This document shows, piece after piece, positions 1 through 5,737 of a stretch of 10,873 nt of DNA. Origin of the DNA: Streptomyces sp. NRRL WC-3549 (GTDB lineage: Bacteria > Actinomycetota > Actinomycetes > Streptomycetales > Streptomycetaceae); contig NZ_KL585387.1 of assembly GCF_000721935.1 (NCBI RefSeq), positions 69,948 to 80,820 on the forward strand, in the 5' to 3' direction. Under the pieces are notes generated by a model. It had not been told where the DNA came from. It did not search any database and saw nothing but the letters and a program-made list of their open reading frames with translations. Position numbers and translations under genes: made by a program. The first letter of the stretch is position 1. Every line of letters starts with the position of its first letter.

Positions 1-1
1 C

Positions 2-358
2 GTCGGGTGGAGCGACTACCAGGCGAAGGCCCGTGTCCAGCGGCTCTCCAAGCTGACCGTCAACGCCGCCCCGGAGCCCGTGAAGAAGGGCAAGACCCTC
101 ACGGTCACCGGCAAGCTGTCGCGCGCCAACTGGGAGACCGGCACCTACAAGGGGTACGCCGGACAGCCGGTCAAGCTGCAGTTCCGCAAGAAGAACAGCA
201 AGACCTACACCACCGTCAAGACGGTCAGGACCAACAACACCGGTGCGCTGAAGACCACGGTCAAGGCATCGGCGGACGGCTACTGGCGCTACACCTTCGC
301 CGGTACGTCGACCACCCCGGCCGTCACGGCCGCGGGTGACTTCGTCGACGTGAGGTAG
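2..358 (+). CDS. C-terminal part of a probably secreted Ig-like/beta-sandwich protein (5' end outside the window)
   Basis: This is an open frame from the window edge to a TAG stop, 118 residues, with no start codon inside the window that fits. The visible part reads [20 protein letters not shown], then alternating hydrophobic/polar strands rich in Thr, Lys, Gly and Tyr ([39 protein letters not shown]). This pattern is typical of Ig-like or bacterial-repeat beta-sandwich domains at the C-terminus of secreted actinomycete proteins. There is no cysteine and no sortase (LPxTG) tail, so it is probably released rather than anchored. The signal peptide and N-terminal domain, which would define its job, are outside the window. 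It ends 3 bp from the stop of the convergent ATPase gene. The frame is confident, the secreted location is inferred from composition, and no specific function can be given. Confidence 0.8.
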   Translation, partial: VGWSDYQAKARVQRLSKLTVNAAPEPVKKGKTLTVTGKLSRANWETGTYKGYAGQPVKLQFRKKNSKTYTTVKTVRTNNTGALKTTVKASADGYWRYTFAGTSTTPAVTAAGDFVDVR

Positions 359-361
359 CCC

Positions 362-2764
362 TCAGGAACGGAAGCGGCGGCCGACCAGTTTCCAGGTCGC
401 CTCCAGGGCGGCCGCCGCGACCACCGACACCGCCACCGCGGTCCACGGCATCACCGAGCCCACCAGCTTCAGCGCGAAGAAGTGCTGGAGCCACGGCACC
501 GCGAGGACGACGAGGAAGCAGAGCCCCATCGACACCACCAGGGCGGCACGCCACCAGGTGTAGGGGCGGGCGATGATCGCCAGGACCCACATCGACACCA
601 GGAACAGGGTGAGCGTCGCCGCGCTCGTCTCGGCGCCGAGCGCCCCCGGCCCGGTGTAGTGGTGGCGGGCCAGCAGGTACGTGAGAAAGGTGGCCGCCCC
701 CGCGATGACCCCCGAGGGGATCGCGTACCGCATCACCCGGCGTACGAAGTGGGGGTGGGCGCGCTCCTTGTTGGGGGCGAGCGCCAGGAAGAACGCGGGC
801 ACCCCGATCGTCAGTGTGGACAGCAGCGTGAGGTGGCGCGGCAGGAACGGGTACTCCACCTGGAAGCAGACCACCAGGACCGCCAGCAGCACCGAGTAGA
901 CGGTCTTGGTCAGGAACAGGGTGGCGACCCGGGTGATGTTGCCGATGACCCGGCGGCCCTCGGCCACCACCGAGGGAAGGGTGGCGAAGCTGTTGTCCAT
1001 CAGCACGATCTGGGCCACGGCCCGGGTCGCCTCCGAGCCCGACCCCATCGAGACGCCGATGTCGGCGTCCTTCAGCGCGAGGACGTCGTTGACGCCGTCG
1101 CCGGTCATCGCGACGGTGTGGCCCCGGGACTGGAGCGCCGTGACCATGTCGCGCTTCTGCTGCGGGGCGACCCGGCCGAACACGGCGTTCCGCTCGATCA
1201 CGGAGGCCATCTCGTCGGGCTCGGCCGGCAGCCTGCGGGCGTCCACCGGGTGCTCGGCGCCCGGCAGGCCGAGCTTCTGGGCGACCGCGCCGACCGAGAC
1301 GGCGTTGTCCCCGGAGATGATCTTCGCGTGGACGCGCTCGTCCTCGAAGTAGGCCAGGGTGGCCCCGGCGTCCGGGCGCAGCCGCTGCTCCAGGACGACC
1401 AGCGCCGCGGGCGTCGCGCCCGAGGCGGCGTCCGGGGCGTCGAGCGCGCCGTGCACCCGGGAGAGGAGCAGGACGCGCAGCCCCTGTTCGTTGAGACCGC
1501 CGGTCTCGGCGAGAGCGGGGTCCCCGGCCTCCAGCAGGACGTCGGGGGCGCCCAGCAGCCAGGCGGAGGAGCTGCCGTCGTCCTCGGTGAAGGAGGCGCC
1601 GCTGTACTTGCGGGCCGAGGAGAACGGCAGCGTCCCCGTGGCGCTCCACCCGCCGCCGTCCGGGTGGGCGTCGACGATCGCCTGGAGACTGGCGTTGGGG
1701 CGGGGGTCGGAGGCGCCGAGGGCGCCCAGGACACGCCGGACGTACGCCTCGTCCGTCCCCTTCAGCGGCCGGACCTCGGTGACGTCCATGCCGCCCTCGG
1801 TCAGGGTGCCGGTCTTGTCCAGGCAGACGACGTCGACGCGGGCCAGTCCCTCGATGGCGGGCAGCTCCTGCACGAGGCACTGCTTGCGGCCGAGCCGGAT
1901 GACGCCGATCGCGAAGGCGACCGAGGTCAGCAGGACCAGGCCCTCCGGGATCATCGGGATGATGCCGCCGACGGTGCGGGCGACGGAGTCCTTGAAGTCG
2001 TCGTCCTTGACGACCAGCTGGCTGATGACCAGCCCGAGCGCGGTCGGCACCATCATCCACGTCACGTACTTGAGGATGGTGCTGATGCCGCTGCGCAGCT
2101 CCGACTGGACGAGGGTGAACCGGGACGCCTCCTCGGCGAGCTGCGCCGCGTAGGCCTCGCGGCCGACCTTGGTCGCGGTGAACGCCCCGCCCCCGGCGAC
2201 CACGAAGCTGCCGGACATCACCGGGTCGCCCCGCCGCTTGACCACCGGGTCGGCCTCGCCGGTCAGCAGCGACTCGTCGATCTCCAGGCCGTCGGCCTCG
2301 GCGACCGTGCCGTCGACGACCACCTTGTCGCCGGGGCCGAGCTCGACGAGGTCGCCCAGGACGATCTCGGAGACGGACACCTCGGCGGCCTTACCGTCGC
2401 GCCGCACGGTGGGTTTGGCCTCGCCGATCACCGCGAGGCTGTCCAGGGTCTTCTTGGCCCGCCACTCCTGGACGATGCCGATCCCGGTGTTGGCGATGAT
2501 CACGAAGCCGAAGAGGCTGTCCTGGAACGGCGCGACGGCCAGCATGATCAGCCACAGCACGCCGATGACCAGGTTGAACCGGGTGAGGACGTTCGCGCGG
2601 ACGATCTCGGTGACCGACCGGGAGGAGCGGACGGGCACGTCGTTGACCTCGCCCCGGGCGACCCGCTCGGCGACCTCGGAGGCGCTCAGTCCGCGAGGTG
2701 GCCCGGCGCCGGGTCGTACGGGGTCCGGCTGCTCTCCGGAGGTGTCGAGTGCCCGCTGCGTCAT
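362..2764 (-). CDS. ctpE: CtpE-like P-type cation-transporting ATPase (HAD superfamily)
   Basis: An 800-residue ATP-driven membrane cation pump. In order: a cytoplasmic N-terminus; two helices at about 62-98; the actuator domain with TGEA at 168-171; two helices at about 232-290 containing the P-E-G-L motif at 273-276; the phosphorylation site DKTGT with D316; a nucleotide-binding segment with KYSG at 386-389; the hinge motif TGDGVND at 554-560; and six C-terminal helices from about 612. PEGL instead of a CPC-type motif argues against a heavy-metal pump. Segments such as QCLVQELPAIEGLARVDVVC and the NDVLALKDADIG region match, from memory, the mycobacterial CtpE family, for which a calcium-uptake role has been reported. 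The substrate here is therefore inferred. The ATG start at 2764 has no good Shine-Dalgarno but has TACCGT 7 nt upstream. DUF2530 lies 121 bp upstream on the same strand. Confidence 0.95.
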   Translation of the reverse strand: MTQRALDTSGEQPDPVRPGAGPPRGLSASEVAERVARGEVNDVPVRSSRSVTEIVRANVLTRFNLVIGVLWLIMLAVAPFQDSLFGFVIIANTGIGIVQEWRAKKTLDSLAVIGEAKPTVRRDGKAAEVSVSEIVLGDLVELGPGDKVVVDGTVAEADGLEIDESLLTGEADPVVKRRGDPVMSGSFVVAGGGAFTATKVGREAYAAQLAEEASRFTLVQSELRSGISTILKYVTWMMVPTALGLVISQLVVKDDDFKDSVARTVGGIIPMIPEGLVLLTSVAFAIGVIRLGRKQCLVQELPAIEGLARVDVVCLDKTGTLTEGGMDVTEVRPLKGTDEAYVRRVLGALGASDPRPNASLQAIVDAHPDGGGWSATGTLPFSSARKYSGASFTEDDGSSSAWLLGAPDVLLEAGDPALAETGGLNEQGLRVLLLSRVHGALDAPDAASGATPAALVVLEQRLRPDAGATLAYFEDERVHAKIISGDNAVSVGAVAQKLGLPGAEHPVDARRLPAEPDEMASVIERNAVFGRVAPQQKRDMVTALQSRGHTVAMTGDGVNDVLALKDADIGVSMGSGSEATRAVAQIVLMDNSFATLPSVVAEGRRVIGNITRVATLFLTKTVYSVLLAVLVVCFQVEYPFLPRHLTLLSTLTIGVPAFFLALAPNKERAHPHFVRRVMRYAIPSGVIAGAATFLTYLLARHHYTGPGALGAETSAATLTLFLVSMWVLAIIARPYTWWRAALVVSMGLCFLVVLAVPWLQHFFALKLVGSVMPWTAVAVSVVAAAALEATWKLVGRRFRS

Positions 2765-2771
2765 GGCTCCG

Positions 2772-2777
2772 ACGGTA
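2772..2777 (-). promoter_or_regulatory. Candidate -10 element of ctpE, leaderless layout
   Basis: On the minus strand TACCGT fits the actinobacterial -10 consensus TANNNT and is followed by 7 nt and then the ATG of the ATPase gene. A transcript from it would start at or next to the start codon. The -35 position (around 2795-2800) is not close to TTGACA, so this rests on the -10 and its spacing only. Confidence 0.4.
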
Positions 2778-2861
2778 CGGGCGGAAGGCGCGACACACCC
2801 GGCGGGGGGCCCGAAGACCAGACCGTGGGATGAGGGGAACGGTCCCCCGGTACCAGCCGGG

Positions 2862-2884
2862 CCGCCCGTGGGGCCGTCGGGCGG
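2862..2884 (-). terminator. GC-rich hairpin just after the DUF2530 gene
   Basis: CCGCCCG (2862-2868) pairs with CGGGCGG (2878-2884), giving a 7-bp stem with a 9-nt loop 1 nt past the DUF2530 stop codon. No T-tract follows on the minus strand, so it is at best a U-less terminator of the kind proposed for streptomycetes, or a 3'-end stabilising hairpin. If it terminates, ctpE needs its own promoter, in agreement with the -10-like element before ctpE. Confidence 0.4.
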
Positions 2885-2885
2885 G

Positions 2886-3176
2886 TCAGTGACCGGCGCC
2901 CGGTGCCGGCTCCCCGGCCGCCGCGTCGCGCCGGGCCGCGTCCCGCTTGATCGCCGCGTCCCGCGCCCGTACGTACCAGATGCCGATGAGGCCGAGCCCG
3001 GCGCCGGCCAGGCAGGCCCACAGCCACCAGGTGTGCCCGTGGTCGTCGTACCAGCCGTAGAACGGGAGCTGGACGAGGAAGAGGACGAACCAGACGATCG
3101 TGCCGCCCGTGACGGTGGCGACGACGGGGCCCTCCAGGGGATCGGGCGCCTCGTGCTTCGGTGTCCACTTCTCCAT
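2886..3176 (-). CDS. DUF2530 family small membrane protein
   Basis: A 96-residue protein of unknown function. The N-terminus (MEKWTPKHEAPDPLEGPVVA) and the region around GWYDDHGHTWWLWACLAGAG match what I recall of the DUF2530 family, found widely in Streptomyces and relatives. Two membrane segments are visible at about 18-39 and 48-68, joined by a short loop with D-D-H-G-H, and a charged C-terminal tail (RARDAAIKRDAARRDAA). The two helices with a short polar loop suggest a helical hairpin in the cytoplasmic membrane. No catalytic motif is evident. The ATG at 3176 has no clear Shine-Dalgarno, but TAGACT lies 6 nt upstream, consistent with a leaderless start. It is divergent from the purine permease, and the two share an intergenic region of 186 bp. 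Confidence 0.88.
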   Translation of the reverse strand: MEKWTPKHEAPDPLEGPVVATVTGGTIVWFVLFLVQLPFYGWYDDHGHTWWLWACLAGAGLGLIGIWYVRARDAAIKRDAARRDAAAGEPAPGAGH

Positions 3177-3182
3177 GCGCCC

Positions 3183-3205
3183 AGTCTAGGACCTGGCCGA
3201 CCAGG
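3183..3205 (-). promoter_or_regulatory. Candidate DUF2530 promoter: -10 TAGACT with an adjoining near-palindrome
   Basis: Minus-strand TAGACT (3183-3188) is 6 nt before the ATG, the expected place for the -10 of a leaderless mRNA. Directly upstream, in the -35/-10 spacer, lies CCTGGCCGACCAGG (3192-3205, plus-strand reading), which is palindromic at 12 of 14 positions and could be an operator. No good -35 hexamer is visible. Confidence 0.4.
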
Positions 3206-3263
3206 GGCGTACGGGGCAGTCGGGCCAAGGGTCTACGCGCGGAGATAGCGATCTTCGCCTTAT

Positions 3264-3312
3264 GTATTCATACTGAATCTGCTTATGGTTGTCTCTAATT
3301 ATTCGTATGAAC
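3264..3312 (+). promoter_or_regulatory. AT-rich control region of the purine permease with two related inverted elements
   Basis: The stretch at about 3251-3345 is far richer in A and T than anything else here. ATTCATACTGAAT (3266-3278) is an inverted repeat (ATTCA/TGAAT). ATTCGTATGAAC (3301-3312), read on the other strand, is GTTCATACGAAT, the same sequence with one base fewer and one change at the edge. The two copies are in opposite orientation with centres about 35 bp apart. TATGGT (3284-3289) between them fits TANNNT. This looks like a regulated promoter for the permease, but the regulator is unknown. Confidence 0.4.
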
Positions 3313-3351
3313 ATCCAAAGCTGACCACTTTTGTTCCTCCGATGCACGACT

Positions 3352-3356
3352 GAAGG
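3352..3356 (+). promoter_or_regulatory. Ribosome binding site of the purine permease
   Basis: GAAGG lies 6 nt before the ATG at 3363 and supports that start. This gene clearly has a leader, unlike several neighbours. Confidence 0.6.
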
Positions 3357-3362
3357 TCATAC

Positions 3363-4817
3363 ATGTCCCCCTCGGCCACCGCTCCGGTCGACGCCACGCC
3401 GCCCCCGGCCTCTCCGCCCAACGGCGGCCTGGACCGCTTCTTCAAGATCTCCGAGCGGGGGTCGACGGTCGCGCGCGAGATCCGCGGCGGTTTCGCCACG
3501 TTCTTCGCGATGGCGTACATCATCGTGCTCAACCCGATCATCCTCGGCAGCGCGCACGACATGTACGGCCACCAGCTCGACGGTGGCCAGCTCGTCACCG
3601 CCACCGTGCTGTCGGCCGCGTTCTCCACGCTGCTGATGGGGGTGATCGGCAACGTCCCGATCGCGCTCGCCGCCGGCCTCGGCGTCAACACGGTCGTCGC
3701 CCTCCAGCTCGCCCCCCGGATGACCTGGCCCGACGCGATGGACATGGTCGTCCTCGCGGGCGTCGTCGTGATGCTCCTCGTCGCGACCGGCCTGCGCGAA
3801 CGGGTGATGAACGCCGTACCGACGTCGCTCCGCAAGGGCATCGCCATCGGTATCGGCCTCTTCGTGCTGCTGGTCGGCCTGGTCGACTCGGGCTTCGTCT
3901 CCCGCATCCCGGACCTGGCGCACACCACCGTGCCGCTCCAGCTCGGCGGCGACGGCCACCTCAACGGCTGGCCGGTGCTGGTCTTCGTCCTCGGCACGCT
4001 GCTGACCCTGGGGCTGATCGTCCGCAAGGTGCCGGGCGCGATCCTGATCTCCATCGTGGTGATGACGGTCGTCGCCCTGGTCATCGAGGCGATCGCGGAC
4101 CTGCCGGCCGGTGCCTGGGGTCTGACGACACCCGCGTGGCCGGGCAACCCGGTCTCCTCGCCGGACTTCGGGCTCATCGGCCAGATCAGCCTGCTCGGCG
4201 GCTTCCAGAAGGTCGGGGTGCTGACCGGCGTCCTCTTCGTCTTCACCGTGCTGCTGTCCTGCTTCTTCGACGCGATGGGCACCATCCTCGGCGTCGGGGA
4301 CGAGGCGAAGCTGATGGACCAGGACGGCAACTTCCCCGGTATCAACAAGGTCCTGTTCATCGACGGTGTCGCCGTCGCCGCCGGCGGGGCGAGCTCCTCC
4401 TCCGCGACGACCTGCTTCGTGGAGTCCACGGCCGGGGTGGGCGAGGGCGCCCGCACCGGACTGGCGAGCGTGGTGAGCGGGCTGCTCTTCACGGTGGCGC
4501 TGTTCCTGACACCGCTGGCGACGATGGTCCCGTCTCAGGCCGCCACCCCCGCGCTGATCGCGGTCGGTTTCCTGATCCTGGCGGGCAACATCCGGGCCAT
4601 CGACTGGAGCGACCCGACCCTGGCGATCCCGGCGTTCCTCGCGATGCTGATGATGCCGTTCACGTACTCGATCACCAACGGCATCGGCGTCGGCTTCATC
4701 ACCTTCTGCGCCATGCGCCTGGCGGCGGGCCGCGGCCGTGAGGTCCCGGCGGCGATGTACGCGGTGTCGGCGGTCTTCGTCTTCTACTACGCGATGCCGG
4801 CGCTCGGCCTCACGTAA
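3363..4817 (+). CDS. NCS2 (AzgA/PbuG-type) purine nucleobase permease
   Basis: A 484-residue cytoplasmic-membrane symporter, most likely importing guanine, hypoxanthine and/or adenine for salvage. The N-terminus has a Pro/Ala-rich tail (about 1-20), then TVAREIRGGFATFFAMAYII at 35-54, the signature opening of the AzgA branch. About 12-14 helices follow. Characteristic sites are GLGVNTVVALQLA (105-117), the FFDAMGT motif (301-307) with an acidic D303 in the substrate-site helix, and SSSSATTCFVESTAG (344-358) with E354. Those two acidic positions match the purine-binding residues known from AzgA-type transporters. Length is near the usual 430-480 for the family. The ATG at 3363 has a GAAGG ribosome binding site. 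The gene stands alone, divergent from DUF2530 and convergent with the ribbon-helix-helix gene. The exact base preference cannot be told from sequence, and uracil or xanthine transport is less likely because those belong to other NCS2 branches. Confidence 0.93.
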   Translation: MSPSATAPVDATPPPASPPNGGLDRFFKISERGSTVAREIRGGFATFFAMAYIIVLNPIILGSAHDMYGHQLDGGQLVTATVLSAAFSTLLMGVIGNVPIALAAGLGVNTVVALQLAPRMTWPDAMDMVVLAGVVVMLLVATGLRERVMNAVPTSLRKGIAIGIGLFVLLVGLVDSGFVSRIPDLAHTTVPLQLGGDGHLNGWPVLVFVLGTLLTLGLIVRKVPGAILISIVVMTVVALVIEAIADLPAGAWGLTTPAWPGNPVSSPDFGLIGQISLLGGFQKVGVLTGVLFVFTVLLSCFFDAMGTILGVGDEAKLMDQDGNFPGINKVLFIDGVAVAAGGASSSSATTCFVESTAGVGEGARTGLASVVSGLLFTVALFLTPLATMVPSQAATPALIAVGFLILAGNIRAIDWSDPTLAIPAFLAMLMMPFTYSITNGIGVGFITFCAMRLAAGRGREVPAAMYAVSAVFVFYYAMPALGLT

Positions 4818-4857
4818 CCACCGCCGCACACGTCCACCCCCACGGGGCGGATCTCCC

Positions 4858-5073
4858 TCAGGTGACCCGGTCGGCCGGGTCCACGGGCGGGAGGTCCGCC
4901 CCGTAGAACTTCTCCGTCTCGTCGACGGCCGCGTTGAAGCGTTCGTCGAAGTCGTCGCGGACGAGCGTCTGGACCACGTAGTCCTGCACGCTCATACCGC
5001 GTCTGGCGGCGCGCCGGCGGAGCCGGTCGAGCAGCTCACCGTCTATCCGCAGGCTGAGCACTGTCGATCCCAT
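4858..5073 (-). CDS. Ribbon-helix-helix (CopG/Arc-type) small protein, no toxin partner
   Basis: A 71-residue protein with a clear ribbon-helix-helix layout: the strand STVLSLRID (3-10), helix one at about 11-24 (GELLDRLRRRAARR), a turn GMS, helix two at about 28-38 (VQDYVVQTLVRD), and an acidic tail ending PPVDPADRVT. Such proteins dimerise and insert the beta ribbon in the DNA major groove. The tail after helix two resembles the toxin-binding arm of antitoxins, but the neighbouring genes are a convergent permease and a divergent marR, so there is no toxin beside it. It may be an orphan antitoxin-like protein or a small transcription regulator. ATG at 5073 is chosen because the strand begins directly after it. 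Shine-Dalgarno support is weak. The gap to the permease stop is 40 bp. Confidence 0.8.
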   Translation of the reverse strand: MGSTVLSLRIDGELLDRLRRRAARRGMSVQDYVVQTLVRDDFDERFNAAVDETEKFYGADLPPVDPADRVT

Positions 5074-5127
5074 GCCATGCAGGGTCCCGGCACATGTGAC
5101 CGTTTCGCGCGTCTTTCCGGCCCATAC

Positions 5128-5143
5128 TCACTCGTTCGGGTGA
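5128..5143. promoter_or_regulatory. Inverted repeat between the ribbon-helix-helix and marR genes
   Basis: TCACTCG (5128-5134) and CGGGTGA (5137-5143) are inverted copies matching at 6 of 7 positions around a TT centre. The site lies about 55 bp from the ribbon-helix-helix start and 65 bp from marR, a plausible place for an operator of either gene. The match is short, so confidence is low. Confidence 0.25.
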
Positions 5144-5177
5144 TCAGTTTCTCGCGCGTGTACCATCCGAGTGGTCT

Positions 5178-5203
5178 TTAGTGAAGCTAATGAGTTACGC
5201 TAA
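5178..5203 (+). promoter_or_regulatory. Candidate marR operator and leaderless -10
   Basis: A 26-nt imperfect palindrome (9 of 13 base pairs match) begins TTAGTGAAGCTAA, ends TTACGCTAA and stops 5 nt before the marR ATG. It contains two direct copies of GCTAAT (5186-5191 and 5199-5204, the second ending 1 nt outside). TACGCT (5196-5201) fits TANNNT, and 7 nt then separate it from the ATG, so a leaderless transcript is likely. There is no Shine-Dalgarno. A dimeric MarR bound here would cover the -10 and block its own transcription. Confidence 0.55.
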
Positions 5204-5208
5204 TAAAC

Positions 5209-5649
5209 ATGCCTGACCTGATCCACGACGGTGAGAGTGCCGCCGCCGTGAGCTCCCTTCGCTCCGCCGTGATGCTGCTGGGCCGTCGTCTGAAGCACCA
5301 GCGCGTCGACGAGTCGCTGAGCCCGACCGAGATGTCGGTGCTCGGCACACTCGCCCGGTGCGGTTCCGCCACCCCGGGTGAGCTGGCCCGCAAGGAGCAC
5401 GTCCAGCCGCCGTCGATGACCCGCATCGTCGCGCTGCTGGAAGCCAAGGGCCTGGTCAGACTGGAACCGCACCCCGAAGACCGTCGGCAGAAGATGGTCA
5501 GCCGCACGGAGCAGGCGGAAGCCATGCTCGCCGAGAGCCGCTCCAAGCGGAACGCCTGGCTGGCCGCCCTCGCCGAAGGCCTGGACGAGGACGAGTGGGA
5601 CACGCTGCGGGCCGCCGCGCCCGTGCTGGAGAAGCTGGCCCATCTGTGA
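5209..5649 (+). CDS. MarR family transcriptional regulator
   Basis: A 146-residue winged-helix repressor-type protein of normal MarR length. Helix 1 (about 12-33) is a dimerisation element; SPTEMSVLGTLARCG (38-52) leads into the helix-turn-helix at about 55-82 (TPGELARKEHVQPPSMTRIV); the wing follows at 83-100 with the family's conserved D-R-R (91-93); and a C-terminal dimer helix pair runs from 101 to 146. MarR proteins typically respond to small aromatic or toxic compounds, or to oxidation, by releasing DNA. This one has a single Cys (C51), near the start of the DNA-binding part, but the inducer cannot be deduced. The exporter gene follows on the same strand after 88 nt, so its probable role is control of that exporter and of itself. 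The ATG at 5209 is preceded by a -10-like TACGCT at 7 nt and no ribosome binding site. Confidence 0.93.
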   Translation: MPDLIHDGESAAAVSSLRSAVMLLGRRLKHQRVDESLSPTEMSVLGTLARCGSATPGELARKEHVQPPSMTRIVALLEAKGLVRLEPHPEDRRQKMVSRTEQAEAMLAESRSKRNAWLAALAEGLDEDEWDTLRAAAPVLEKLAHL

Positions 5650-5653
5650 CCCC

Positions 5654-5683
5654 GGGCGCGGCGGACCACGGTCCGCAGCGCCC
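5654..5683 (+). terminator. Strong hairpin between marR and the exporter gene
   Basis: GGGCGC (5654-5659) pairs with GCGCCC (5678-5683), and GCGGACC (5661-5667) with GGTCCGC (5670-5676). One G-A mismatch separates the two helices; the innermost C-G pair must stay open to leave a 4-nt loop. The hairpin starts 4 nt after the marR stop and has no T-tract behind it. It may act as a partial terminator or attenuator that lowers exporter expression relative to marR, or as an RNA processing or stability element. Confidence 0.55.
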
Positions 5684-5692
5684 GTCGCCACG

Positions 5693-5728
5693 TCCTCGTC
5701 AGCACGTAGTCGTAGACGCCCGAGGAGG
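5693..5728 (+). promoter_or_regulatory. Exporter ribosome binding site with possible masking helix
   Basis: GAGGAGG (5722-5728) is a near-perfect Shine-Dalgarno 9 nt before the TTG at 5738 and fixes that start. TCCTCG (5693-5698) can pair with CGAGGA (5721-5726) across a 22-nt loop and would hide most of it. The Shine-Dalgarno is confident, while the masking helix is only a possibility from complementarity. Confidence 0.5.
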
Positions 5729-5737
5729 CGAACCCTT

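Noticed and set aside
324..2060. Second minus-strand frame over the ATPase gene
   Set aside because: Arg/Pro/Gly-rich shadow in the frame next to the real one; all P-type ATPase motifs are in the other frame.
482..2833. Long plus-strand open frame of 783 codons
   Set aside because: It is antisense to the ATPase gene. Its translation is rich in Arg, Gly, Asp and His with no domain, the usual mirror of G/C-ending codons. The same applies to long antisense frames at 3357-4829 and 5699-7252.
3243..3362. Purine riboswitch before the permease
   Set aside because: I could not find the three-way-junction core or its conserved loop-loop bases; the region looks like DNA-level operator sites instead.
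4821..4850. Terminator between the permease and the ribbon-helix-helix gene
   Set aside because: Only CCGCC/GGCGG across a 20-nt loop, or alternatively a 4-bp CCCC/GGGG hairpin, can form; too weak to call.
4858..5073. Toxin-antitoxin module
   Set aside because: The ribbon-helix-helix protein has no small toxin-like gene on either side; its neighbours are a permease and a MarR gene.
5171..5190. DasR-type operator (AGTGGTCT half-site) before marR
   Set aside because: Only one half matches; the second half does not resemble AGACCACT. A similar partial match at about 3180-3196 also fails.
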